Below are positions 8,507 to 16,864 of a stretch of 64,000 nt of DNA, piece after piece. The DNA comes from Clostridium sp. SY8519 (GTDB lineage: Bacteria > Bacillota > Clostridia > Lachnospirales > Lachnospiraceae): contig NC_015737.1 of assembly GCF_000270305.1 (NCBI RefSeq), positions 2,294,501 to 2,358,500 on the forward strand, read 5' to 3'. The notes below the pieces were generated by a model. That model worked only from the letters and a program-made list of their open reading frames with translations. It was not told the DNA's origin and did no database searches. The first letter of the stretch is position 1, and each line of letters begins with the position of its first letter. The translations under genes and the position numbers were made by a program.

Positions 8507-9186
8507 ATCCTTTCGAATTCCTTCACTTTTTTTAACAGTTCTACCATCATGTCTTTTTCTTCCAACTGGCGTTTCAGCCGAAGGTTCTCCCTACGGAGCT
8601 GTGCCAATTCATCTACTTCATCATCTGATTTGTGACGCCCACGTTTATCCGATAGTCCGTCTTCTCCATCGGCATCATATTTTCTTACCCATGAATACAC
8701 TTGCCCATATGAAACATCATACAGTGAAGCAGTTCCTTTGTAATCTCGATTATGGGCAATGCAGTATTCGACAATTTCCTTGCGCTCGGTTAGCGTTGTC
8801 TTTCTTCGTGCTTCTGCCATATAGACCTCCCTCTTGGGATTATAATCCCGAAGTTCTTTATTGGCATTATACAACGAAATCCATTTTTGTAGTGTACCAT
8901 GTCCAGGAATGCCATATCTGGAACATAAATCCGTAACCGATCCTTCCCCGGCAATATATCTTTGAACCATTTCAATTTTAAAATCCTTGGAATAGGAGTG
9001 ATTGGCTGTGACAGGGCAGAGAGCTTCTATACCACCATTCTGATATGCCAGTATCCAGTTCCTTATGGTTCGTGTACTATTTATAGATAAGTCGACCATG
9101 ATTTTAGAGACAGAACGTGTTCCATTCAAGTAATCCTCAACAGCAGCAACTTTTTCTTCAACTGTACACTTGGGTTTTCTTCCCAT
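8503..9186 (-). CDS. IS3-family transposase OrfA (helix-turn-helix DNA-binding subunit)
   Basis: This 227-residue protein is longer than the usual 90-170 residues of OrfA. It carries successive HTH-type segments (around residues 10-50, 65-105 and 130-170) and a C-terminal leucine-zipper-like helix rich in LRREN and LKRQLEEK spacing. OrfA proteins bind the inverted repeats and dimerise. Near its end the sequence TTAAAAAAAGTG (about 8523-8534 on the complement) offers an A7 slippery site. Slipping back one base there enters the orfB frame without a stop. Confidence 0.9.
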   Translation of the reverse strand: MGRKPKCTVEEKVAAVEDYLNGTRSVSKIMVDLSINSTRTIRNWILAYQNGGIEALCPVTANHSYSKDFKIEMVQRYIAGEGSVTDLCSRYGIPGHGTLQKWISLYNANKELRDYNPKREVYMAEARRKTTLTERKEIVEYCIAHNRDYKGTASLYDVSYGQVYSWVRKYDADGEDGLSDKRGRHKSDDEVDELAQLRRENLRLKRQLEEKDMMVELLKKVKEFERM

Positions 9187-9248
9187 AAAAATACCTCCAA
9201 AGTAGATTTTGGTTATTTAACCTATCTACTTTAGAGGTACCATATCAT

Positions 9249-9261
9249 TCTCCGGTGTTTT
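9249..9261 (-). terminator. 5' arm of the split terminator of the yibE/F-type gene
   Basis: TCTCCGGTGTTTT pairs perfectly with 5887-5899. It starts about 23 bp beyond the stop of the minus-strand gene ending at 9284. The partner arm and U-tract are on the far side of the IS3 insertion, so the original terminator should no longer work as a compact hairpin. Confidence 0.6.
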
Positions 9262-9283
9262 CATGCAGTTTTATAGAAAATGA

Positions 9284-10435
9284 TCAGCTTCTTTTTGTCA
9301 GCCAGGAGGCGATGAAGGAAGTGATGGGAACCGTAAGGACGATGCCGAGACTTCCGGCCACCCCCTGCATGATTTCAATGCCGATCTGATAGGAGTTGAT
9401 GAGCTGATAAAAGCTGATGTTGTAGGCGTAGTCAATAACGAGTGTGGTGAGAGATCCGCCTACAAAGGCCAGAATCAGCGTGTTTGTCATTGTCCCCATC
9501 ATATCGCGGCCGACACGCATGCCTGACGCGAACAGCTGCCGCCGTCCCATAGAAGGATTGGCTTCATGAATCTCCTGGACAGCAGATGCCAGGGACATGC
9601 CTACGTCCATGACGGCACCCAGGGCGGAAATGATAATTCCGGCAAACAGCAGCTGACCGATCTGCAGACTGGAGTGCTGTCCGACATACGAAAGGGTTTC
9701 GATTTCTGTTACATTATAACCGGAGATTCCGGCTGCAGCTCCAAAGAGCGCGGCAGCGATACCGGCCACAGCCACGCCGAAGGAGGTCCCCAGCATGGCA
9801 GACCAGGTTTTCCGCGAGAATCCGTTCAGCAGCCCCAGTGTGACGACTGTTGTCAGCACGGACACCAGGACTGCCATGAGGATGGGGGAGACACCTTGAT
9901 AGATTGCCGGAAACATCAGGTACAGAATGGCAGTGAAGGCAAAAACCAGTCCGAAGATCGACAGGATTCCTTTGCGGCCGCCGATCAGGCAGACCGCTGC
10001 GGTAAAGATACCGATAAATGCAAGAATGGCGGGAATCCGGTTCTGACTGTATACCGTTGCAACCTGTGTACCGCTGGAGGCACTGAAGATTACAATGACA
10101 TGCATACCCGGTTTGCAGGTGGCCCCGAAGAGCTGACCGCTGGGACTTGTGGCGGAGAAACTCTTTCCTTTGTAAGTACCGGAGTTGATGCGGACCGTTA
10201 CCTGCTGATTGCCGTATCGGTTGCCGTCTTCTGCCAGATTGTCCCGGGTCACTGCAGTGACAGTCGCACGTTCGTAGGTCTGTCCCGCAGTGGAAGTCAG
10301 GGGCTCTTTGGTAAACTGGTTGCATTTGTACAGGATCATGCCAAAGAGCAGGACCAGGATCACCGGGATCAGGATCCGCCGGATGGCGTGGATATTATGG
10401 TTGCTTTTCTTTTGAATTGCTGTAACTGCCTTCAT
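9284..10435 (-). CDS. YibE/F family multipass membrane protein
   Basis: The protein has 383 residues. An N-terminal membrane segment (about residues 20-38) is followed by an extracytoplasmic domain of about 100 residues (ATVTAVTRDN through the TVYSQNR region), then about seven hydrophobic segments to the C terminus. This is the architecture of the YibE/F family, whose function is not established; transport has been suggested. The loop with GAVMDVGMSLASAVQEI and GRDMMGTMTNTLILAFVGG matches family hallmarks. It lies 33 bp downstream of the phosphatase gene on the same strand, suggesting cotranscription. Its terminator is interrupted by an IS element. Confidence 0.85.
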   Translation of the reverse strand: MKAVTAIQKKSNHNIHAIRRILIPVILVLLFGMILYKCNQFTKEPLTSTAGQTYERATVTAVTRDNLAEDGNRYGNQQVTVRINSGTYKGKSFSATSPSGQLFGATCKPGMHVIVIFSASSGTQVATVYSQNRIPAILAFIGIFTAAVCLIGGRKGILSIFGLVFAFTAILYLMFPAIYQGVSPILMAVLVSVLTTVVTLGLLNGFSRKTWSAMLGTSFGVAVAGIAAALFGAAAGISGYNVTEIETLSYVGQHSSLQIGQLLFAGIIISALGAVMDVGMSLASAVQEIHEANPSMGRRQLFASGMRVGRDMMGTMTNTLILAFVGGSLTTLVIDYAYNISFYQLINSYQIGIEIMQGVAGSLGIVLTVPITSFIASWLTKRS

Positions 10436-10468
10436 GTTCTGTTCCTTTGTGTTCTAGCGATTTTCTGA

Positions 10469-12535
10469 TCAGCGGGTGCGGGCGGTTTTGGAAGCGCTCC
10501 AGGTGCTGAAGTAGGTTTTTCCGCCGGTTTTCTTATAGGTGCGTACCCGTACCGAGTATTTCTTTTTGGCGGAAAGCTTTTTGATGGAAACTTTTGTGCC
10601 TTTCGCGCTTATGGTCTTCCATGTTTTGGATCCGGATTTCCGGTAAGCAAACTGATAGCGGACACCGCCGGCGGTCTTTTTGGCTGTTGCTTTCAGACTG
10701 CGTTTGGATGCTTTCAGGGAAAGAGAAGTCTTTGCGGGAAGTACTTTAAAGTTCAGAGTCTCCTTCTTTGCCACCTTGTAATCACCGATGAATCTGACAG
10801 TGACACTGTGGGTTCCGATGGATTTGGAAGAAGAACGGGAAACGGTAAAGTCCCTGCCTTCTTTTAACCAGCTGCCGTCCTCTGCCTTGATCTGTACCTT
10901 CGGCGTATGGCTCTTTCCGTTGTAGGTATAGCTGGATTTGCTCAGACGAAGAGACTGGATACCGGCACGCTGCAGGTTTTTCGTTTCTTTTTTGCCGCTG
11001 TCCGAGGTATTTTCTTTCGAGTCATCTGTCTTTTTGATGGTATAAGCAGTGGAATTCTCCAGTGCGGCACCGGTGGTTGCATCGTAAGTCCGGATGGAGA
11101 AGGAGTCATCTGTGATATTAATTACAGAATAGCTGGGTGTCCAGGTCTGGCTCCGTTCGGAAATGTAATCCTGCTGCGTCGGGATCAGATTGTAGAATTT
11201 GGATCCGGTACCGGAGTTGGCCTCCATATATACGGTGCCCTTGGGATTGACCACGGTGCCGCTTCGCTGACCGCTCTTGATGGAGTAGCACAGGTTGTCA
11301 TTCTGGAAAGCGGTTTTGTCTGCGCTTCCGTAAGAGGATCTGTCATAGGCAGTGTGGGAAGAACCGTCGCTCTGCAGCTGATAGGTACGGGAGTAGGTGT
11401 GGTCGTGTCCCTGCAGTACCACATCAATTCCGTATTTGTCAAACAGAGGGGTCAGCTGGGTACGAAGAATGATTCCGTCGCTTGCAGAATGATCCAGGCC
11501 GGAACCATAGATATCCTGGTGGATCGTTACCACTTTCCATTTGGCATCCTTGTTTTCACTGATGGCCTTTTTGATGACATTTTCGTGTGTCGCGCAGTTA
11601 TAGTTGTTGGTATCCAGGGTGATAAACAGCGTATTGCCGTAGCGGTAGTAATAGTCGGTACCTGCTGCCGTGCGCCCTGCGGTATAGGAATCATCGGAAT
11701 CCGAGAAGGTATTGGGGTTGTTGAAATGCAGGCTGTAACGGCTGCTGGTGGAGTCGTGGTTTCCGATGGTCGTTGCCACCGGAAGACTCTTTAATGCGGA
11801 GGCGCTCAGGTATCCGGCATATTCTGTTTCGTGGGTGGAAGCGTTGACCTGATCACCGGCAGAAATCAGAAAGCTGGCGTCAGGATTGGCGGATACGGCC
11901 TGCTTGAGCACCTTGTTCCAGTTGTAGGAATCGTTGCGGGCGGCCAGATTGTCCTTAGTATCATATTTGTTTGAGAGCTGGGTATTTTCCGAATCCGTTT
12001 GCTTGGTGCTGGCGCCGATCTGCGGATCGCCCACATACAGGACAGAAAAATCGGAAGAATTTCTGGTATGGTAGGAAACCGGATCGCTCCAGGCCCCATT
12101 TTTATATACCTGATAGTAGTAACCGGTGTTTTCCTTCAGTCCGGTGACGGTGACTTTGTTGGAGTAGTAACCGTCCAGTCCGTTCAGATCACTTTGGGTA
12201 GCATCGATTTTTGTCTGCGTACCGGAAAATTCTGCGGGATTCGTCATATCTTTGGATTCCGACAGACGGATCTGCGGAGTTTCCGCAGTTTTGGAATACC
12301 AGGCAAAATTCAGGCTGCTCTGCGTCGCGCCGGGGGTCAGGGACACATTTTCATAATTGGAAGAAATGTCCGCCCAGTTGGATTTATAATTGCTCCAGGC
12401 TGTGCTGTCTTTGGATGCGTCATTAAAATGTTCTGTTGCTGCCTGAGCTGTCATCGGGATTATTGTGACCCCGGATGCGGATGCAAGTACGGCAGAGCAA
12501 AGAAGAACAGAAAGTCGTTTGATTCTCTTTTTCAT
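10469..12535 (-). CDS. Secreted purple-acid-phosphatase-like metallophosphoesterase with C-terminal Ig/FN3 domains
   Basis: The product has 688 residues. A signal peptide ends near AQAA (residue 33). An N-terminal fibronectin-like domain (about 55-155) precedes a calcineurin-type phosphoesterase domain (about 165-425). Metal ligands are visible in GDPQIG, SAGDQVN, IGNHD, the His of VTIHQDIYG and GHDHTYSR, so the enzyme should be an active two-metal phosphatase outside the cell. The C terminus carries an Ig-like domain and an FN3-like module that ends RVRTYKKTGGKTYFSTW, closely related to the end of the BspA-like protein at 1-5679. Start ATG 12535 follows GGAGGA. Substrate is unknown; phosphate scavenging is plausible. 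It is likely cotranscribed with the YibE/F gene. Confidence 0.92.
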   Translation of the reverse strand: MKKRIKRLSVLLCSAVLASASGVTIIPMTAQAATEHFNDASKDSTAWSNYKSNWADISSNYENVSLTPGATQSSLNFAWYSKTAETPQIRLSESKDMTNPAEFSGTQTKIDATQSDLNGLDGYYSNKVTVTGLKENTGYYYQVYKNGAWSDPVSYHTRNSSDFSVLYVGDPQIGASTKQTDSENTQLSNKYDTKDNLAARNDSYNWNKVLKQAVSANPDASFLISAGDQVNASTHETEYAGYLSASALKSLPVATTIGNHDSTSSRYSLHFNNPNTFSDSDDSYTAGRTAAGTDYYYRYGNTLFITLDTNNYNCATHENVIKKAISENKDAKWKVVTIHQDIYGSGLDHSASDGIILRTQLTPLFDKYGIDVVLQGHDHTYSRTYQLQSDGSSHTAYDRSSYGSADKTAFQNDNLCYSIKSGQRSGTVVNPKGTVYMEANSGTGSKFYNLIPTQQDYISERSQTWTPSYSVINITDDSFSIRTYDATTGAALENSTAYTIKKTDDSKENTSDSGKKETKNLQRAGIQSLRLSKSSYTYNGKSHTPKVQIKAEDGSWLKEGRDFTVSRSSSKSIGTHSVTVRFIGDYKVAKKETLNFKVLPAKTSLSLKASKRSLKATAKKTAGGVRYQFAYRKSGSKTWKTISAKGTKVSIKKLSAKKKYSVRVRTYKKTGGKTYFSTWSASKTARTR

Positions 12536-12882
12536 AAATATCCTCCAAATGATTGATACGAAGAGAAAACACGTGTCTTGGTAATCTGAGCTCGACTCTT
12601 ACTATATAGAATCCCGGATACACATACAGTCCAGATCCTGTAAAAAAAATGAAAAAAGACAGGAAAGCCCGAGGAACGAATGTAAACAATATCTAATATA
12701 GGTGAAACCAGGTATACATAACATGCATGTGTGGAAAAAGAAGGTAAAGGTTGCTTTACAAATCGCTGTTCTGGAAAGATCGAGACAGTTTTGCGGCAAG
12801 TTTTTCCTTTTCAGGTGCAAAAGAAATTCCAAAATGTTATAATATGGACAGCGAAAAGAATAAAGAAAAGAGAGGACAGGTT
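12536..12882. promoter_or_regulatory. Divergent intergenic region between phosphatase and nitroreductase genes
   Basis: A TATAAT box at 12838-12843 lies 39 bp before the nitroreductase ATG, but no convincing -35 box is seen for it. On the minus strand a TATATAGT stretch near 12603-12612 could be the phosphatase -10 region. The rest is A/T-rich with no gene visible. Confidence 0.5.
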
Positions 12883-13758
12883 ATGAAGTACGCAGAACGA
12901 ATTGAAAAAAGACAGTCCATTCGGGAATACCGCAAAAAAGATATCACACCGGCACAGATGGATGAGATCCGTGATTTTTTTGAAAACAAGGCAAAACGTC
13001 TGATCCCGGAGATTGCTACAGAACTGCAGATTTTTACCGGCGACGCAGGGGTGCGCTTAGAAGGCGTGGCCGGCTATGGCGGAAAAGCATTCGGCGCTCC
13101 GGCCTATCTGGTGCTCCTTACGGAGAAGACAGACTATGCCATTGAAAATGCAGGATTCATCGTCGAGGATCTGGTTCTCCAGCTGGAGGAAATGGGCCTG
13201 AACCACTGCTGGCTGTCCGTGAATGATGACGCTTTTGTAAAAAAAGTGCTGAATATTTCTTCTGAGAAAGAAGTGGCAGCGATTGTCGCTTTCGGTTATG
13301 GCAAGCAGGAACGCACCCTGAAGCGTCTGGATATCATCAATCCGTCCAATGTAACAATGAATGAGCGCAAGGGACATGTAGCGCCGAAAATCGCCCAGGA
13401 AGATATTGCGTATTACGGGGTCTGGGGCAATCCGGTGGACTGGGATCCCAGAAGGATCGCACCCCAGGTGGATAAGGCGATCTATGCCGCCAGCCTGGCG
13501 CCGAGCTTCCTGAACCGTCAGCCCTACCGCTTCATGTTCAGCAGCAAGATCCTGCTTTTGCTGGCCAAGAAGGAAGAGATGATCACAGAAAATGACACCC
13601 GTCTGGATCTGGGAGCCACGATGCTGAACTTCTACGCCGTAATGGATGAACTCAACGGTACCGGTGGTCCGTGGAAGATGGGGATTCCGGAGCAGATCGG
13701 TGATACCAAGAAACCGGATGAATATGAAATTGTCGCATATTATAATTTAGAGAACTGA
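12883..13758 (+). CDS. Nitroreductase-family flavoprotein (TM1586-like)
   Basis: The product has 291 residues. I placed the start at ATG 12883 (MKYAERIEKRQSIREY) behind AGAGGACAGG; longer forms would start upstream of the TATAAT box. The N-terminal RQSIREY segment is the FMN-phosphate-binding opening of the nitroreductase fold. A second half (PQVDKAIYAASLAPSFLNRQPYRF) repeats the SxxNxQPxxF motif that binds FMN, which suggests the fused TM1586-type architecture. These enzymes reduce nitro compounds, quinones or flavins with NAD(P)H in the cytoplasm; the true substrate is unknown. It appears monocistronic. Confidence 0.85.
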   Translation: MKYAERIEKRQSIREYRKKDITPAQMDEIRDFFENKAKRLIPEIATELQIFTGDAGVRLEGVAGYGGKAFGAPAYLVLLTEKTDYAIENAGFIVEDLVLQLEEMGLNHCWLSVNDDAFVKKVLNISSEKEVAAIVAFGYGKQERTLKRLDIINPSNVTMNERKGHVAPKIAQEDIAYYGVWGNPVDWDPRRIAPQVDKAIYAASLAPSFLNRQPYRFMFSSKILLLLAKKEEMITENDTRLDLGATMLNFYAVMDELNGTGGPWKMGIPEQIGDTKKPDEYEIVAYYNLEN

Positions 13759-13905
13759 TCAAAACCCACAGAATTTCCCCCGGACGGATTGGCCTGCTGC
13801 CAGAGCATACCGGATCCTGTACGGGGGATTTTTTCTGCGGTTTTTCCAAGAGATATCCGTGGGAAAGCAGACGGATATTCGATACAGAGCAGAAGGGAAT
13901 ACAGA

Positions 13906-15129
13906 ATGGAAGAAATACTGGTAAGTGACGGAACCGCCCGATTGAAAAAGGGCGGCGGGAGACTGATGAAAGCAGGCGGCCCCTGGATCTACGACAATGA
14001 AATCGCTGCGGTCACCGGAGACTTTGAAAACGGGGAGATTCTCCGGGTGGAGGATTTTGACGGATTTTTTCTCGGCTATGGGTTTTACAACGAAAATTCC
14101 AAAATCCGGATCCGTATGCTGTCCCGCTGGAGACAGGAGCCGGTGGATGGGGCTCTGATCCGGCAGCGGGTGGAGGATGCCTGGAATTACCGGAAAATGG
14201 TGATGACGGACTGTTCCTCCTGCCGTGTGATTTTTGGCGAGGCGGACTGGCTGCCCGGCCTGGTTGTGGACAAATACGAGGATATCCTGGTGGTGCAGTC
14301 GCTGGCTCTTGGAATCGACCGGCTCAAAGAGAGGATTTTAACGGAACTGACCGACGTGCTGCGGCAGGACGGGATCCGGATCCGCGGAATCTATGAGAGG
14401 TCGGACGCCCAGGTGCGCCGGAAAGAGGGAATGCCCCTGTATCAGGGATTCTATGGGGATCCCTTCACTACCAAAGTGGAAATCACAGAAAACGGGGTAC
14501 GTTATCTGGTGGACGTGGCAGAAGGGCAGAAAACCGGATTCTTCCTGGACCAGAAGTACAATCGCCTTGCGATGCAGCGTTTCTGCCGGGGAAAGCGGGT
14601 GCTGGACTGTTTTACCCATATAGGAACATTTGCGCTGAATGCGGGACTGGCAGGCGCGGCGGAAGTGATTGGCCTGGATATTTCCGAATTCGCGGTGCAG
14701 CAGGCCAGAGAAAACGCTGTCCGGAACGGTCTGTCGGATCGGGTGCAGTTCCGTCAGGTCGATGTGCTGGATGAACTGCCCCGACTGGAGCAGCAGGGGG
14801 AGACTTATGATGTGGTGATCCTGGATCCGCCAGCCTTTACCAAGTCCAGGCAGGCCACTCGCCAGGCCATTAAGGGATACCGGGAAATCAACCGCAGGGG
14901 AATGAAACTGGTGCGGGACGGAGGAATCCTTGCCACCTGTTCCTGCTCCCACTTTATGACCCAGGAGCTTTTCGCGAAGACCATTGAAGAGGCCGCCCGC
15001 AGCGCGCACCGGCGGCTCCGTCAGATTGAGTTCCGGACACAGGCGCCGGATCACCCGATTCTGTGGAACAGGGAAGAAACCTCCTATTATTTGAAATTTT
15101 ATATTTTTCAGGTGTGTATGGAACAGTAA
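13906..15129 (+). CDS. Class I SAM-dependent methyltransferase, RlmI/RlmK-like (23S rRNA m5C type)
   Basis: The product has 407 residues. Start ATG 13906 (MEEILVSDG) follows AGAAGGGAAT; the longer open frame upstream lacks homology. The N-terminal PUA-like domain contains GGPWIYDNEI. The methyltransferase core has motif I (VLDCFTHIGTFALNA), the acidic residue in VIGLDIS, and the DPPAFTKS motif typical of the YccW/RlmI group. The CSCSHFM segment near the end supplies a catalytic Cys expected for m5C chemistry. It probably modifies 23S rRNA in the cytoplasm, but the exact position is not inferable. Confidence 0.88.
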   Translation: MEEILVSDGTARLKKGGGRLMKAGGPWIYDNEIAAVTGDFENGEILRVEDFDGFFLGYGFYNENSKIRIRMLSRWRQEPVDGALIRQRVEDAWNYRKMVMTDCSSCRVIFGEADWLPGLVVDKYEDILVVQSLALGIDRLKERILTELTDVLRQDGIRIRGIYERSDAQVRRKEGMPLYQGFYGDPFTTKVEITENGVRYLVDVAEGQKTGFFLDQKYNRLAMQRFCRGKRVLDCFTHIGTFALNAGLAGAAEVIGLDISEFAVQQARENAVRNGLSDRVQFRQVDVLDELPRLEQQGETYDVVILDPPAFTKSRQATRQAIKGYREINRRGMKLVRDGGILATCSCSHFMTQELFAKTIEEAARSAHRRLRQIEFRTQAPDHPILWNREETSYYLKFYIFQVCMEQ

Positions 15130-15132
15130 AAA

Positions 15133-15170
15133 AAAACGCCTTCCGACTGCAAGAAATCGGAAGGCGTTTT
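15133..15170. terminator. Bidirectional Rho-independent terminator
   Basis: A 14-bp stem (15133-15146 with 15157-15170) begins AAAACGCC and ends GGCGTTTT. It serves the convergent methyltransferase (plus) and AtoE-type transporter (minus) genes. Confidence 0.92.
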
Positions 15171-15194
15171 TCAAAACGGGTAAAGGTTCATCCC

Positions 15195-16562
15195 TTAATA
15201 AGCCAGAACAGGAACCAGGAACAGGAAGCCGCAGGCAACAATGATACCGGTTACGATCAGAATAACGGCACAGTAACCCATGATATCCCGGGCGCCCAGA
15301 CCTGCGATACCCAGAGCGGGAAGAGCCCAGAACGGCTGCAGCATATTGGTCCATGCGTCACCCCAGGCAATACCCATAGCGGTGATGTTCGGTGTAACAC
15401 CCAGCGCTTTGCCGGCAGGCATCATGATCGGAGCCTGTACTGCCCACTGGCCGCCGCCGGAAGGAACGAAGAAGTTGATAATACCGGCAGAGAGGAATGT
15501 CCATACCGGGAAGGTTCTCTGGGTGGAGATGCTTACGAAGAAATCGCTGATGGCACCTGCCAGAGATACGCCGTTGGCACCGGCTGTGGTCATCATACCC
15601 ATGATTCCGGCATAGAACGGGAACTGCAGGATAATGCCGCCGGCGCTCTTTGCAGCGTCCATGATGGCGCGTACATAGCTGATGGGGGTCTTATGGAAAA
15701 TGATACCCAGTACCAGGAAGATCAGGTTTACTACATCCAGGGATAAATTGAAAGAACCGCTGGAATAGAAGTAATAGATCAGGTACATGACACCGATAAT
15801 GGCGATAATCGCGGAAAGAATCGGGCTGTTTTCCATTCTTTCTGCCGGGGTCTCAGCTTTTTTCTTTTCTGGAATCGGCTCATCTACCAGCAATGCAGGA
15901 TCTACGGTTACCGTATGTTCTGCATCCGGATGCATTCTGCCGTTGACAAAAGTGATGACAATTAATACAGCCAGAACCATAATCAGATTCCAGACAGAAA
16001 AAATAGTCTGGGAAGTAGGAATGGCCTTGGTGATAACACCGGCTGTCGCGGTTTTTACACTGTCATTGTAGGTAGCAACGGTTAACGGAATGGAACCTGA
16101 TACGCCGGCATGCCATACAACGAAGCCGGAGTAAGCGGAGGCAATCAGCAGGCGGTAGTCTACGTTTTTCACCTGTTTTGCAACTTCTTTTGCCAGGATT
16201 GCGCCGACAACCAGACCGAAGCCCCAGTTTAACCAGCAGCAGATGGTGGAAACGACGGTAACAAACATGATTGCCTGAACCGGACGTTTCGGAATAGATG
16301 CTAAGCGGACAATACCGCGATGTACTGCCGGCGCGTTTGCCAGGGCGGTACCGAGTACGAGTACAAGAGCCATCTGCATGGAGAATGCAAGCAAGGACCA
16401 GAATCCGGATCCCCATGCGGATGCCACCTGAATGGGATTCATGCCCGTGACAGGCATGCAGGCCACGAATACTACGATGGTCAGTATGATGCAGAAGATA
16501 AATGCGTCGGGCAGTAATCTTTGCACAATACGCACGCAGCCATTTGTGAATTTCTTGAACAT
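15195..16562 (-). CDS. AtoE-type short-chain fatty acid transporter
   Basis: The protein has 455 residues and roughly 11-12 hydrophobic segments, with a charged cytoplasmic loop (about residues 225-250, rich in Glu and Lys). It resembles the AtoE/short-chain fatty acid permease family: the GFGLVVGA, WHAGVSGSIPL and FVPSGGGQWAVQAP motifs are family hallmarks. It probably moves short-chain acids such as butyrate or acetoacetate across the membrane. ATG 16562 with AGGGGTG upstream is preferred over a GTG three codons earlier. Its promoter (16649-16676) contains a palindromic operator similar to one at the hydrogenase gene upstream. Confidence 0.88.
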   Translation of the reverse strand: MFKKFTNGCVRIVQRLLPDAFIFCIILTIVVFVACMPVTGMNPIQVASAWGSGFWSLLAFSMQMALVLVLGTALANAPAVHRGIVRLASIPKRPVQAIMFVTVVSTICCWLNWGFGLVVGAILAKEVAKQVKNVDYRLLIASAYSGFVVWHAGVSGSIPLTVATYNDSVKTATAGVITKAIPTSQTIFSVWNLIMVLAVLIVITFVNGRMHPDAEHTVTVDPALLVDEPIPEKKKAETPAERMENSPILSAIIAIIGVMYLIYYFYSSGSFNLSLDVVNLIFLVLGIIFHKTPISYVRAIMDAAKSAGGIILQFPFYAGIMGMMTTAGANGVSLAGAISDFFVSISTQRTFPVWTFLSAGIINFFVPSGGGQWAVQAPIMMPAGKALGVTPNITAMGIAWGDAWTNMLQPFWALPALGIAGLGARDIMGYCAVILIVTGIIVACGFLFLVPVLAY

Positions 16563-16648
16563 AAATGACACCCCTCTTTCAAATTAGATAACAAAATTAC
16601 TCACTTCACCCGTTTTTGCTAGTGTAACTTTAGCACATTTGCACACTA

Positions 16649-16676
16649 ACTGTATACCAAGTATACATTTATTCAA
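16649..16676 (-). promoter_or_regulatory. Promoter of the AtoE-type gene with palindromic operator
   Basis: On the minus strand TTGAAT (16671-16676) and TACAGT (16649-16654) are 16 bp apart. Between and over them lies the perfect palindrome TGTATAC-CAA-GTATACA (16651-16667), well placed for repression. Confidence 0.65.
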
Positions 16677-16780
16677 ATGGAAAAGCAATAGATTCCGGTG
16701 AATATGGCAGATTTTTTTACATGAAAGTGTATTTTTTCTGTAATGAATAAAAAAAGTACCTGGTGTTATCAGATAAAAAA

Positions 16781-16821
16781 TGCCTTTTCTTCTGTTTTCG
16801 GTACAAACAGAAGAAAAGGCA
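16781..16821 (-). terminator. Rho-independent terminator after the hydrogenase gene
   Basis: A 17-bp perfect stem (16781-16797 with 16805-16821) has a 7-nt loop. On the minus strand it is followed by TTTTTT. It lies 44 bp after the hydrogenase stop. Confidence 0.92.
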
Positions 16822-16864
16822 CTGGCAAACCAGACAGTCATAGGACTGCAGGAGCAAAAAACGA

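Larger units (their letters stand above)
5917..9237 (-). mobile_element. IS3-family (IS150-like) element interrupted by an IS256-type element
   Basis: Imperfect terminal inverted repeats are visible. The left end, from 5917 inward, reads CCTGTCAAGTAGACAGG; the right end, read inward from 9237 on the minus strand, reads CCTCTAAAGTAGATAGG. Similarity continues through AAATAA. The element encodes orfA (8503-9186) and orfB (7547-8506). Removing the inner IS256-type element and one copy of its flanking repeat leaves about 1.8 kb, plausible for this family. Ends are accurate to about 3 bp. No clear 3-4 bp target duplication is seen. Confidence 0.75.

Noticed and set aside
9566..10468. 300-codon plus-strand frame over the YibE/F gene
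   Set aside because: Composition is unlike a protein (rich in Gly, Asp and Gln runs), with no start context; the minus-strand gene is clear.
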